39,033 nucleotides of DNA from Prevotellaceae bacterium UBA1746 (GTDB lineage: Bacteria; Bacteroidota; Bacteroidia; Bacteroidales; Bacteroidaceae), in NCBI GenBank assembly GCA_002314875.1, contig DCHS01000003.1, positions 1-39,033 on the forward strand, written 5' to 3'. The number at the start of each line of letters is the position of its first letter. Positions within the stretch are counted from its first letter, which is position 1. The notes beneath the pieces are model-generated. The model was not told where the DNA came from. It worked only from the letters and a program-made list of their open reading frames with translations, and ran no database searches. This document shows, piece after piece, positions 16,301-25,400 of this stretch. The translations under genes and the position numbers were made by a program.

Positions 16301-17638
16301 ATGAAAGATAATATAGACTTTGCCAAAGAACCGGTGGGAAAACTGTTCAGACAGATGTTTCTGCCAACGCTCGTTTCGATGGTGTCAATGGTGGTGCTGA
16401 ACATCACCGACGGCGCTTTCGTTGGTCACGGCGTGGGCAGCGATGCTCTGGCTGCAGTAAACATCGTCGCCCCGCTGTTCATGATCATGGGAGGCGTAGG
16501 ACTGATGTTCGGCATCGGCGGCAGTGTCGTGGCAAGCATTCATCTCTCACGCGGAAAACCAAAGGTAGCGTGCATCAACGTTACTCAGGGATTGATTACA
16601 GGCTTCATCATCGGTACCGTCATCGCTACCATCATGCTGATTTTCAAGAGAGAAACCTGCCTGCTGTTTGGCTCGAGTGAAGCACTTATTCCCCTTGCCA
16701 CCTGCTATCTCAAATGGATTGCACTGTTCATGCCCTTGTGCATTCTGGCCAATATCGGAATGTTCATGGTCAGGCTGGACGGTTCACCACGTCTTGCCAT
16801 GTGGATGAATCTCATGGCAGCCTCCCTGAATCTAGTGGGCGACTATGTGCTGATATTCCCCTGCCACATGGGACTGGAAGGAGCTGCCATCGCAACAAGT
16901 GGCAGTTACGGTCTTGAAGGCGTTGCCACACTTATATATCTGCTGTTTTTCAGCCGCACCATCAAGTTCTGCCGAATAAAACTCTCGTACAAGAGTCTGC
17001 GGTTGTCCCTCCGAAATACGACTTACCAGATGCGCATCGGCTTCTCCGCTTTCCTTGGCGAAATGGCAATCTCTGCCATGTTCATTGTGGGCAACTACCA
17101 GTTCATGCGCTATATGGGCGAGGATGGTGTGGCGGCCTTCAGCGTATGCTGCTATCTGACACCGATATGCTTCATGTTCGGCAATTCCATCGTGCAGAGT
17201 TCGCAGCCTATCATATCCTTTGCCTATGGACAGAACAACAGCGAGCGAATCGTTTCGGCCATGAAGATAAATCTCCTGACGGCCGTCTGCTGCGGCATCA
17301 TTGGTTCTGCGTTTGTGTTCCTCGCCTCCAATTGGGTTTGTTCAACATTCCTTCCGCCAGGTTGCCGCGCATGGCAATTGGCGAACGAGGGCGTACCTTT
17401 GTTCGGAACATGCTTTCTGTTTGTTATTCTGAACCTTACGCTTATCGGCTACTACCAGAGCACTGAAAAGAACATCCATGCTACGACATTCACCATATTG
17501 CGTGGCATTGTCCTTCTACTCCCTGCCTATATCGTTCTGCCTCGTCAATTCGGAAATACGGGACTTTGGCTCTCACAAACCGTCTGTGAATTTGTGGCTT
17601 TCATCGTTCTGTATATTTTTTATAAGAAGTTTAAATAA
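16301..17638 (+). CDS. MATE-family efflux transporter
   Basis: This 445-residue inner-membrane protein of the multidrug and toxic compound extrusion family has about twelve hydrophobic helices in two pseudo-symmetric halves. The first half begins KLFRQMFLPTLVSMVSMVVL and ITDGAFVGHGVGSDALAAVN; the second begins MRIGFSAFLGEMAISAMFIV and contains NSIVQSSQPIISFAYGQN. Members expel drugs or metabolites using a Na+ or H+ gradient. The ATG at 16301 is chosen over 16253 because the earlier codons lie in repeat-derived sequence and only the later start gives a normal MATE N-terminus. The next gene begins 1 bp after its stop. Confidence 0.92.
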   Translation: MKDNIDFAKEPVGKLFRQMFLPTLVSMVSMVVLNITDGAFVGHGVGSDALAAVNIVAPLFMIMGGVGLMFGIGGSVVASIHLSRGKPKVACINVTQGLITGFIIGTVIATIMLIFKRETCLLFGSSEALIPLATCYLKWIALFMPLCILANIGMFMVRLDGSPRLAMWMNLMAASLNLVGDYVLIFPCHMGLEGAAIATSGSYGLEGVATLIYLLFFSRTIKFCRIKLSYKSLRLSLRNTTYQMRIGFSAFLGEMAISAMFIVGNYQFMRYMGEDGVAAFSVCCYLTPICFMFGNSIVQSSQPIISFAYGQNNSERIVSAMKINLLTAVCCGIIGSAFVFLASNWVCSTFLPPGCRAWQLANEGVPLFGTCFLFVILNLTLIGYYQSTEKNIHATTFTILRGIVLLLPAYIVLPRQFGNTGLWLSQTVCEFVAFIVLYIFYKKFK

Positions 17639-17639
17639 T

Positions 17640-18779
17640 ATGAAAAGATACACACAACTTGATGTCATCCGACTGGTAGCAATGATCCTCCTGCTGACCT
17701 GTCACGCAACCGATCCATTCATTGCCAACCTCACCTATGGCAAGGCCGGAGTGGAAATTCCTGCTGACCTCGCCGTATGGGCAGCCCGATGGGGAGCATT
17801 TGTCCGTCCCTGCGTTCCGTTGTTCGTCATGCTCACCGGTGCGTTGCTTCTGCCTGTCAAAATGGAGATGGGAGCATTCTATAAAAAACGTATCTTCCGC
17901 GTCCTTTTCCCCTTCCTGATCTGGTCCATATTGTACTACCTCACACCGTGGTTCACCGGACTTCTCGGTATGGACAGCAGTGTCGTTTTTAAGTTGTTTT
18001 CGTGGGCAGAAACCGATAATCAGTCACTTTCAGCGGCACTTTCACTAATAGCACGTATTCCTTACCATTTCAGCTTCTTAGCCTGTCATATGTGGTACAT
18101 CTACATGCTGATTGGCCTATATCTATATCTCCCCATCTTTTCGGCATGGGTGGAAAAGGCAACACGCCGGCAGAAGGAATGGTTCCTGGCCATCTGGCTG
18201 CTCACAACCCTGCTGCCCTACTTCACCGAGTTTGTTGAAAAATATGCCTTCGGAACCTGCGAATGGAACGCCTTCGGATTGTTCTATTACTTTGCCGGTT
18301 TCAACGGCTATCTGCTTCTCGGGCACTATATCCATACGTATGTAGACCTGAGCGTCTTCAAGAGAATCTCCATAGGTCTTCCAATGCTTGTCGTAGGATA
18401 TGCCATCAGTCTCTTAGGCTATCAGTATATCATGTCGCTCCCGACGCAGACTCCCGAACAGGTCGAGCTGTTCTGGACCTACTGCACCCCCAATGTTGCC
18501 ATGATGTCAGCAGCATGGTTTCTGATGATCTATGCCATCAAACCGAAAGCAGAAAGCCTCGTGGGACGCCTCCTTGCCAACCTTACCAATTGTGGCTTCG
18601 GGTTGTATATGATCCACTACTTCTTCATCTATCTGGGCTTCGTTACCGCCAATGCCCTGAACCTCCCTTCATGGGCCAGAATTCCCGCTTCCGCAATCGT
18701 CGTGCTGATATGCGCCTGGACCATTGCTTCCCTCTCGAAGCGTCTGCTGGGCAAAAAATCCATCTGGATTTTAGGATAA
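17640..18779 (+). CDS. Acyltransferase 3 family membrane protein
   Basis: This 379-residue membrane protein starts MKRYTQLDVIRLVAMILLLTCHA, the acyltransferase-3 opening helix with its conserved Arg and His. About ten hydrophobic helices follow, with HMWYIYMLIGLYLYLP and NCGFGLYMIHYFFIY typical of the family. It is expected to acylate a surface or secreted glycan. The ATG at 17640 is chosen because it directly follows the MATE stop (TAATATG) and matches the family start; the open frame back to 17478 overlaps the MATE coding sequence. It is clearly related to the convergent acyltransferase at 19172-20287 (WYIYMLIGLYLYLPI against WFMYPLISLYLIIPV). Confidence 0.9.
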   Translation: MKRYTQLDVIRLVAMILLLTCHATDPFIANLTYGKAGVEIPADLAVWAARWGAFVRPCVPLFVMLTGALLLPVKMEMGAFYKKRIFRVLFPFLIWSILYYLTPWFTGLLGMDSSVVFKLFSWAETDNQSLSAALSLIARIPYHFSFLACHMWYIYMLIGLYLYLPIFSAWVEKATRRQKEWFLAIWLLTTLLPYFTEFVEKYAFGTCEWNAFGLFYYFAGFNGYLLLGHYIHTYVDLSVFKRISIGLPMLVVGYAISLLGYQYIMSLPTQTPEQVELFWTYCTPNVAMMSAAWFLMIYAIKPKAESLVGRLLANLTNCGFGLYMIHYFFIYLGFVTANALNLPSWARIPASAIVVLICAWTIASLSKRLLGKKSIWILG

Positions 18780-18846
18780 AGAAAGTACAACCCATATTCC
18801 AGGCAATATCTCCCGGAAAACTGGAACCATAAAAAAACAAAAAGAC

Positions 18847-19085
18847 ATGAGTGCATTAACAGTTTTATACCTTGTCCTCCCCTTCCCCGTTGCCTTCCTC
18901 CTGCATGATGCAGAAGAGGTCGTCGTGCAGCATCGGTGGATGTTGGCACACAGAGAGGCTTTGTCCCGAAGATTCCCGAAGATAGCGCCCCTGCTGGATC
19001 ATCTCTGCGGACTGAGCACGAAAGCATTGCCATCATGGTCGCCAACCTCAAATTCGCCCATTGGCTGGGATTGAAACTACAGTAG
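18847..19085 (+). pseudogene. Degraded HXXEE-motif membrane protein gene
   Basis: The reading frame from 18847 starts like a full gene: a hydrophobic helix, then LLHDAEEVVVQHRWM with the HXXEE signature, then SRRFPKIAPLLDHL. It then runs into an unrelated tail and stops at 19074. A second frame just downstream continues plausibly as EHESIAIMVANLKFAHWLGL and ends TAG at 19085. The two halves are out of frame, and the family is normally about twice as long (roughly 150-180 residues). I read it as a gene damaged by internal deletion and frameshift. If expressed, the product would be a 75-residue fragment. Confidence 0.6.
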
Positions 19086-19105
19086 GTTAAGTTTTACAGA
19101 CTAAA

Positions 19106-19149
19106 AAGAATTACGACCCCAGACTTCCGTGCCTGGGGTCGTAATTCTT
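19106..19149. terminator. Bidirectional terminator
   Basis: Perfect 17-bp inverted repeat, 19106-19122 with 19133-19149 (arm AAGAATTACGACCCCAG), loop 10 nt. It lies between the plus-strand remnant and the stop of the convergent acyltransferase at 19172, and can serve both strands. Confidence 0.88.
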
Positions 19150-19171
19150 ATTTTCTGAACATTTACCGGGT

Positions 19172-20287
19172 TTAGCCTATCACCCACTTACTGCCGGGGA
19201 TAAGGGAGATGAGTTTGCTGGTGACAACGCTGCAGAGGAAGGTGAGAACGGCAATGGCGGGGATGGCGAGATATACCGGGATGAGGGGATGAGCCTGGTC
19301 ACCATTGACAAAGATGGGAGCAATGTTGCTCAGGAAGAAGAGGTGCATAAGATACATGCCGAAAGAGAGCTTGGCGATTCCCGTCACCCACTTCGGAGCC
19401 TCGTGGTTTTCAATGCAGGTAAAGAGGAGGAAAGCTCCGAAAGTCTCGAGGAGGACATTCGGCGTGCAGAATTCCCACGACCACTCCAGCATAGGAGTCT
19501 CGATGACCTGACCCGGAACACCGGCATGCCAGAAAGACCAGCCGGTGAAGACACCACCGGCAACGAGGCACAATGCACCGATTGTCAATCGCTTACTGCG
19601 GTTCCAATGAAGATGGAAACGGATATAGTGAGCAAGGACAAGATAACCGAGATAACCCGAGCAGTAATACAGCATTCCGAAATAAGGATTCCAGAAACAA
19701 TTTCCCCACAGATCAGGACTGACGAAACGTACCAGCCACGGAACGAGCGTTGAGGCGCAGAACAGCAGGATGAACATCTCCTCATCCTTTGCACTTGCCT
19801 TCTCCAGCCAGGGAGAGACAACGGGAATGATGAGATAGAGGGATATCAGCGGATACATAAACCACAGATGGCCCGCCATCGAGGGGAAGGTGAACGGCAG
19901 CATCGTGAAGTCATGCCAGGACTGCTCCCAGGTCATCTGGCCCCAGAGCAAGGGGAGGAAAGTATAGAGGAGCATGAAACAGATCATCGGAGGAAGGATG
20001 CGCTTAAAGCGGCGCTTGTAAAAATCCTTCATACCCATGTCAGTCTTCACCGGAACGAGGAGAAAGGCGCTGATGACCATAAACAGCGGCACGCTGATAC
20101 GGCCGAGGGCACCGTCGTAGAAAGCCACCCAGAAACGGTTGCTCTCGTTGGCGAGCATGGAAACATTTCCTGCCAGACCGGAGGCGTCAGCAGCATAGAA
20201 ATTCTCACTGGAGTGGACGAGCATCACGAGGAAGCACGCCACAACACGGATGTAGTCAACAAAGGGGATACGAGATGATGTTGCCAT
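19172..20287 (-). CDS. Acyltransferase 3 family membrane protein
   Basis: This 371-residue membrane protein begins MATSSRIPFVDYIRVVACFLVMLVH, the acyltransferase-3 first helix with conserved Arg and terminal His. It has about ten helices, including HLWFMYPLISLYLIIP and LSFGMYLMHLFFL. The start at 20287 is chosen because the longer frame (to 20344) runs through the promoter -7 box. It is paralogous to the convergent gene at 17640: both share a [FY]CTPNV segment and finish in a lysine-rich KxWI[LI]G end. It probably modifies a cell-envelope glycan; the acceptor is unknown. Confidence 0.9.
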   Translation of the reverse strand: MATSSRIPFVDYIRVVACFLVMLVHSSENFYAADASGLAGNVSMLANESNRFWVAFYDGALGRISVPLFMVISAFLLVPVKTDMGMKDFYKRRFKRILPPMICFMLLYTFLPLLWGQMTWEQSWHDFTMLPFTFPSMAGHLWFMYPLISLYLIIPVVSPWLEKASAKDEEMFILLFCASTLVPWLVRFVSPDLWGNCFWNPYFGMLYYCSGYLGYLVLAHYIRFHLHWNRSKRLTIGALCLVAGGVFTGWSFWHAGVPGQVIETPMLEWSWEFCTPNVLLETFGAFLLFTCIENHEAPKWVTGIAKLSFGMYLMHLFFLSNIAPIFVNGDQAHPLIPVYLAIPAIAVLTFLCSVVTSKLISLIPGSKWVIG

Positions 20288-20318
20288 AGAATAATCTGGA
20301 TTTTTTTGAAAAACAGCA

Positions 20319-20326
20319 CAAAGATA
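20319..20326 (-). promoter_or_regulatory. -7 box for the minus-strand acyltransferase
   Basis: Minus-strand TATCTTTG matches TAnnTTTG. TTTG at 20342-20345 lies upstream with a 15-bp spacer. The predicted start site near 20312 leaves a 25-nt leader. Confidence 0.6.
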
Positions 20327-20369
20327 CGCATTTCCAACGAACAAAGCACCTCTTTTCTGAAATATTTGT

Positions 20370-20377
20370 TAAATTTG
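20370..20377 (+). promoter_or_regulatory. -7 box for the leucine-rich/cohesin operon
   Basis: TAAATTTG matches TAnnTTTG; no clear -33 box. The transcript from about 20384 would carry a 62-nt leader before the ATG at 20446. Confidence 0.5.
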
Positions 20378-20445
20378 CAGCAGAAATGCAGCCCGTTGCT
20401 CGCTTTCACCTTATTTCTAAGAAAATCAAAAATTAATGATAACTT

Positions 20446-22485
20446 ATGAGAAGTCTCCATATGTTTTTGCTTGCCCTTGTCGTCAGTAACATAGCTGCCG
20501 TTCAAGAGGCTCAAGGCAGCATAGCTGCGGTTCAAGCCGTTCAAGAGGTTCAAGGGGTTCAAGAAGAGATTCCCTGGAACTACGAGGAGAATGAGACTGG
20601 AATTACGCTCCTCTCCATCGGCTGGGACAATACCCTCCCTGCAGTATTGAAGATACCAGAAATTATTGACGGAAAAAAAGTTACGGCCATCGGCTATGGA
20701 GTATTCGAGTATCGGGATGAACTCCAGATGGTGTCCATACCATCAACAGTGACTGAAATCGGCGAATACGCTTTCAGTAGTTGCTCCAACCTGCGCGAGA
20801 TAGAATTTCCAAAAGGACTGACGACTTTCAAGGAATTTGTATGTTCCAATTGCTCCTCACTGACAGGCATCAATATCCCGTGTACAGTGACGAGGATAGA
20901 ATATGGGGCCTTCAGCAACTGTGGCTTCAAGGAACTCGTCATTCCCGCAAATGTTGAGGAAATCGGTTATTATGCCTTCTTAAATTGGGACGGTGGGCCT
21001 TTGGACGTTCAGATTCTTTCTTCCTATGCTCCCAAGGTTGAGCCATATGCGTTCAGTTCCCAATCGACCATCCACGTATTGACCAATGCGTGGGGCTATA
21101 ACACGTACGAATGGGGAGATTATACCATTATCCACGACCTGCCGAACGACACCCCCGTCCTTGCTGACGACTGGAAAGCCTTGCAGGACCTGAAGACCAA
21201 GGTGACAGCAAAGAACGGCCAGGTCAACTGGACCTTCACCGACCGCAAGACACCCCTCGAGGGCGTTTATATTGATGGTGAGGGAAATGTTGTCTATCTC
21301 GACCTCTCCAACAAGAACATCACCGGAAAGATCTCCCTCGCTGAACTTTTCGGCGCTTTCCCCTACCTTCAGAGTGCCAACCTTTCCGGAAACCACATCT
21401 CCGACATCACCGTCGAAGAATCCATGGCGAACCTCCGCCCCGATCTTACCAACCAGGAAATTCTCGACGTTGTAGAATGGAATGTCTCTGAAATCCAGAA
21501 AGATATCCAAGGCTTCCACGCTCAGGTCCCCTCCCTGCCCTTCTACTATCTGGACGCCAACTATCAGGAAACCAATTACAGCATTTCCGCCCTTTCTGCC
21601 CAGCCTTCGGTTTTCAATAAAGACAAAGACTATGGCATGTCTTTCTATCTCTATGACTATGGCTATTTCGGCGCTGGAAGCTATTACTGGTCCAACAAAA
21701 GTGTATTCCGTGGTAACAGTGGCGATCTGCTGTACATGACGAACACCTGGAGCGATGACTACAATCGTGGAAGCTACTTCCCCGCTCGCCTCTATTTCGA
21801 GCAGGGCGACAGCAATTTCGATGGAAACATCGATATTTATGACCTGCAGAATATGGCCTATTATGCCGTTGAAGACAATGCCGGAGGTCGGTTCTACGGC
21901 CTTATCAACTATACCGCCTCCAATCTCTATGCAGACGACATCATCAATATTCAGGATATCGTTTGTGCGGTAAATCTCATCCTCTCGCAAACCAGTTCAT
22001 CTTCCCGTCGTGCGCAGAGCAAGTTCAATGCTCAGGCTTCAAACGAGGGTGCCAATACCGTCAGCAATTATATCTATTGCGAAGATGGAAAAATCATCCT
22101 TCACAGCGAAGAGGAAGTAGCCGCCGTTGAGTTAATGGTGAAAAATGTTGAAATCCTCACCTCTCCCCTTGCCCTCTCCGTTGCCCAGCAGCGCAATGGC
22201 GATGAAATCCATCTCATTGCCTACTCCCTCGGTGGCCAGACCATTCCCGCCGGCGAGACCGTCCTTGCCGAATGTTCAGGCAGCGACCCTGTGATCACCC
22301 ATATCGCTCTCGCCAATGCCCAGGCTCAGCGCATCTCCGTCACCCAGACGCAGACCACCTCTGTCAGCACAGTTAACACCTCCGATGATGTCACCCTCTA
22401 TTACGACCTCTCCGGTCGCCGGATTCATCCCGCTTCCCGCGGCATCTTCATCGACAACAACGGACATAAGACCATTAAGAAGTAG
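20446..22485 (+). CDS. Exported BspA-like leucine-rich protein with dockerin-like domain
   Basis: This 679-residue protein has a signal peptide (residues 1 to about 18), then a low-complexity stretch (18-41: VQEAQGSIAAVQAVQEVQGV) encoded by GGTTCAA repeat DNA. Residues about 75-190 are BspA/LRR_5 repeats (VTEIGEYAFSSCSNLREIEF, VTRIEYGAFSNC). A second, classical leucine-rich stretch lies near 285-330 (VVYLDLSNKNITG, LQSANLSGNHISDI). A dockerin-like pair follows at 453-515 (GDSNFDGNIDIYDLQN; ADDIINIQDIVCAVNLIL). The last 27 residues (YDLSGRRIHP...GIFID) resemble a Bacteroidetes C-terminal sorting tail, also seen on the next gene product. The likely role is a surface or secreted binding protein. 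It is followed after 5 bp by the 2263-residue gene, so the two are surely cotranscribed. Confidence 0.88.
   Translation: MRSLHMFLLALVVSNIAAVQEAQGSIAAVQAVQEVQGVQEEIPWNYEENETGITLLSIGWDNTLPAVLKIPEIIDGKKVTAIGYGVFEYRDELQMVSIPSTVTEIGEYAFSSCSNLREIEFPKGLTTFKEFVCSNCSSLTGINIPCTVTRIEYGAFSNCGFKELVIPANVEEIGYYAFLNWDGGPLDVQILSSYAPKVEPYAFSSQSTIHVLTNAWGYNTYEWGDYTIIHDLPNDTPVLADDWKALQDLKTKVTAKNGQVNWTFTDRKTPLEGVYIDGEGNVVYLDLSNKNITGKISLAELFGAFPYLQSANLSGNHISDITVEESMANLRPDLTNQEILDVVEWNVSEIQKDIQGFHAQVPSLPFYYLDANYQETNYSISALSAQPSVFNKDKDYGMSFYLYDYGYFGAGSYYWSNKSVFRGNSGDLLYMTNTWSDDYNRGSYFPARLYFEQGDSNFDGNIDIYDLQNMAYYAVEDNAGGRFYGLINYTASNLYADDIINIQDIVCAVNLILSQTSSSSRRAQSKFNAQASNEGANTVSNYIYCEDGKIILHSEEEVAAVELMVKNVEILTSPLALSVAQQRNGDEIHLIAYSLGGQTIPAGETVLAECSGSDPVITHIALANAQAQRISVTQTQTTSVSTVNTSDDVTLYYDLSGRRIHPASRGIFIDNNGHKTIKK
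20490..20565 (+). repeat. GGTTCAA-type iterated repeat, locus C (inside a gene)
   Basis: ATAGCTGCCGTTCAAG at 20491-20506 is repeated 30 bp later with one change, and GTTCAAG words continue at roughly 9-bp steps (AAGCCGTTCAAGAGGTTCAAG) to about 20562. Bases 20508-20535 match the reverse complement of 29887-29914 at 26 of 28 positions, so this is the same element as locus D. Here it is translated. Confidence 0.8.
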
Positions 22486-22490
22486 ACCTT

Positions 22491-25400
22491 ATGAAAAGAA
22501 CTATAATTTTATTCTTCATCGCACTGTGTTTCAATACTCTATCGTCTTGGGCGCAGAGTGAGAACATCATCAGGTTCCCCGATGTCACAGCGATGGCGGG
22601 CAAATACGTCGAAGTCCCCGTCTATGTTGAGAACACGGTAGATATCACCGGCTTGCAGTTCTGTCTCCAGGTTCCTGAAGAAGTATATTTTGGCACCATG
22701 AATATGGACCGTGACCGCATCACGGACCATTCCTGCACTATGACCCGCGCCGAAGAAGGCCGGTGGTTCTTTATGGTCTATTCGCCGACGAATGCGCCCA
22801 TTACAGGTCGCAAAGGGGCCTTGTTCACCCTTGAAATGTATATCAGCGAAACGCTTCCTGAGGGTACAGTCATCAAGCCCGTCATTACGAATGCCATTCT
22901 GACGACCAACGATGCCACGAACATCCTCGACGATGTCGTTGTCGGCAACATCACCGTCGGCACCTCTCCCGACCTGATTATCCCCGAGATTACCATCGCG
23001 CAGGAAACAGCCGATCCCAACGGTATCCTCGATGTCTCCTGGACCGTCAAGAACATCGGTAGTGCTGGTACCGAAGACGGATGGAGCGAAAGCGTTTCCC
23101 TCATCGACGACAGAGGTTACAGCCACTATCTTGGCTCTTTCTATTATGACAACCTCCTTGACGCAGAGGCTACCGTCAGCCGCAATGTCAGCATCCAGTT
23201 GCCCTGGGAAATCGGCATGGATGGCGATGTCAATGTCCGTGTTCAGCTCTATCCTTATTCCAATTGTGGCGAGCGCGCTGAATCCCAGGCCAATAACACG
23301 ACCACCAGCACCGACAGTTTTGTGCTCAACAAAGCCCTCTATCTCAGAATATATCCCAATGAAACCACCGAAGGCGATTGGAGCCATGTTACAGCTTATG
23401 TCAAACGTAGTGCCCGTTGGGACAACGAAGTGACCTTCGACATTTCTGCCGAAGGTGACAGCCGTGTCCATGTTCCAGCCAATGTCACTTTCTGGGGAAA
23501 TAATGGCTCCTTTAACATAGAGATTGATGACAACGAGGACTTTGATCCTAAAAACGCCCAAGCCATCATCACCATCCACGGCAAGGACGGCTACAACACG
23601 GTGTCCGACACCCTGACCATTTATGACGATGAACTGGGAATGCTGACCTTGACCCCCAGCCGGGAGGTTGTTGATGAAGGCGAAACCATTACCCTCACCG
23701 TCGATGCCGACCATGCTCCTGCCAACGATGTCCGTCTCCAGCTCCGTCTCAGCGAGACCGGCAAGTTTGAGGCTCCCGCCAGCTTCACCCTTCCCGCCGG
23801 AAGTTACAGGACGACGGTTGAGGTAACCGCCATCAACGATGATCTTCCCGGTCTTCCCACCGATGTTGAATTCACCGTCAGTGGCGAAGGCTACCGCGAT
23901 GCAACGGCGTTGGTTCTCGTTGAAGATGATGACCTCCCCGTCATCGATCTGACCTTAACGCCCCAGACCATCAGCGAAGGCGACGGTCCTACCGCCATCA
24001 TCGCCAAGCTCCAGCGTCTGACGAACATTGACAAGAAGGTCACCATCCTTTTCAGCGACGATTCTGAAAACGGGGACATCAACTATAACCAGTTCCAGAC
24101 CATCACCCTCGAACGCGGTCAGAAGGAATGTACCTTCAACATCGGTCCCTACGACAATCTTCAGGTTGACGGCGATCGCGATGTCACCATCACCGCTGCC
24201 GTTTACATCAGTTCCTGCAGCTGTTCCGCCGCAGGCCAGAGCGCAGGTGCTGTCAGCAAGACCATCCGCATCCTCGACAATGACGGTCCTGCCCTCAAGT
24301 TGACCTCCAGCCGCTCCGTCATCCTCGAAGGCGGCGCAGAAGGCACCACCCTCACGGTTTCCCGCAACACAGAAACCTCACAGCCTCTCAGCATCTATAT
24401 CCAAAGTGACTATGACCAGCAGCTGTCTTACAACCATAATGTGACCATCCCTGCCGGAGAGGCCAGTGCCACCGTTGAAGTCAAGGCTTTGGCCAACAGC
24501 ACTTCCGGTGACTCCTACAATGTCACCTTCACCGCCACTGCTGCAGGCTATGCCACGGGTACCTGCTGGGCGATGGTCAGCGATCAGACCCTCCCCGACG
24601 CTGCGATTTCCAGTCTCAGGATTATTGAAAGCGAAAGCGATCAGGTAGTAACCGAGGCCGAAGTGGGAACCCGTGTCCGCGTGACTCTCGAAGTCACCAA
24701 CGGCGGAGCAGCAGTCCTTCCCTCCCAGACCCGCATCCAGCTCTATGAGCGTGGTGAGGCAACGATGCTGCTCTATACCGACGAAGACCTTGCTCCCGGT
24801 GCCAAGACTACGGTAACCCGTCTCTTCAACCTTTCATCGGCTGTCGGCGACTGCGACTTCTACGCTGTCATCAACGAGAAGCACCAGGTTCCCGAGCTCC
24901 TCTATGCCAACAACACCTCTGAACACGCTGCCGTCACCATTCTCTCTCCCTTCACCGTGAAGGCAGTAGTTGAAAAGGGCGTGTACAATATCGGCGAGAC
25001 CATCACCATCAGCGGTGAGGTCAAGGGCGAGGAAGCTGCCCGTCAGTCCGTCGATGTCTATATCATCAACGACGGCTACCGCCATGTCATTACGGCTGAA
25101 ACCGATGACCAGGGCCGTTTCACCACCACCTACAAACCCTTCGACAACCAGCTGGGCCACTTCATCGTCGGCGCCTGCTACCCCGGAGACACCCTCGAGG
25201 AAGTACAGAGCACCTTCGAAATCGTCGGTCTCAAGCGCGTGGATATGAAGTATGTCACCAATGATATCCTTCTCGGCGAGCCCCATACCGGCACCGTTGC
25301 CCTTGTCAATCCGTCACAACTTCCGCTGACGGGAGTTACGGCTCGTCTCTCTGAACAGGTCGGCGACTTCGATGTTCAGTTCAATATCCCTGCGACCATC

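Noticed and set aside
20980..21990. Minus-strand frame of 336 residues opposite the leucine-rich gene
   Set aside because: It is antisense to the leucine-rich and dockerin-like coding sequence. Its valine/glycine-rich translation shows no family pattern.
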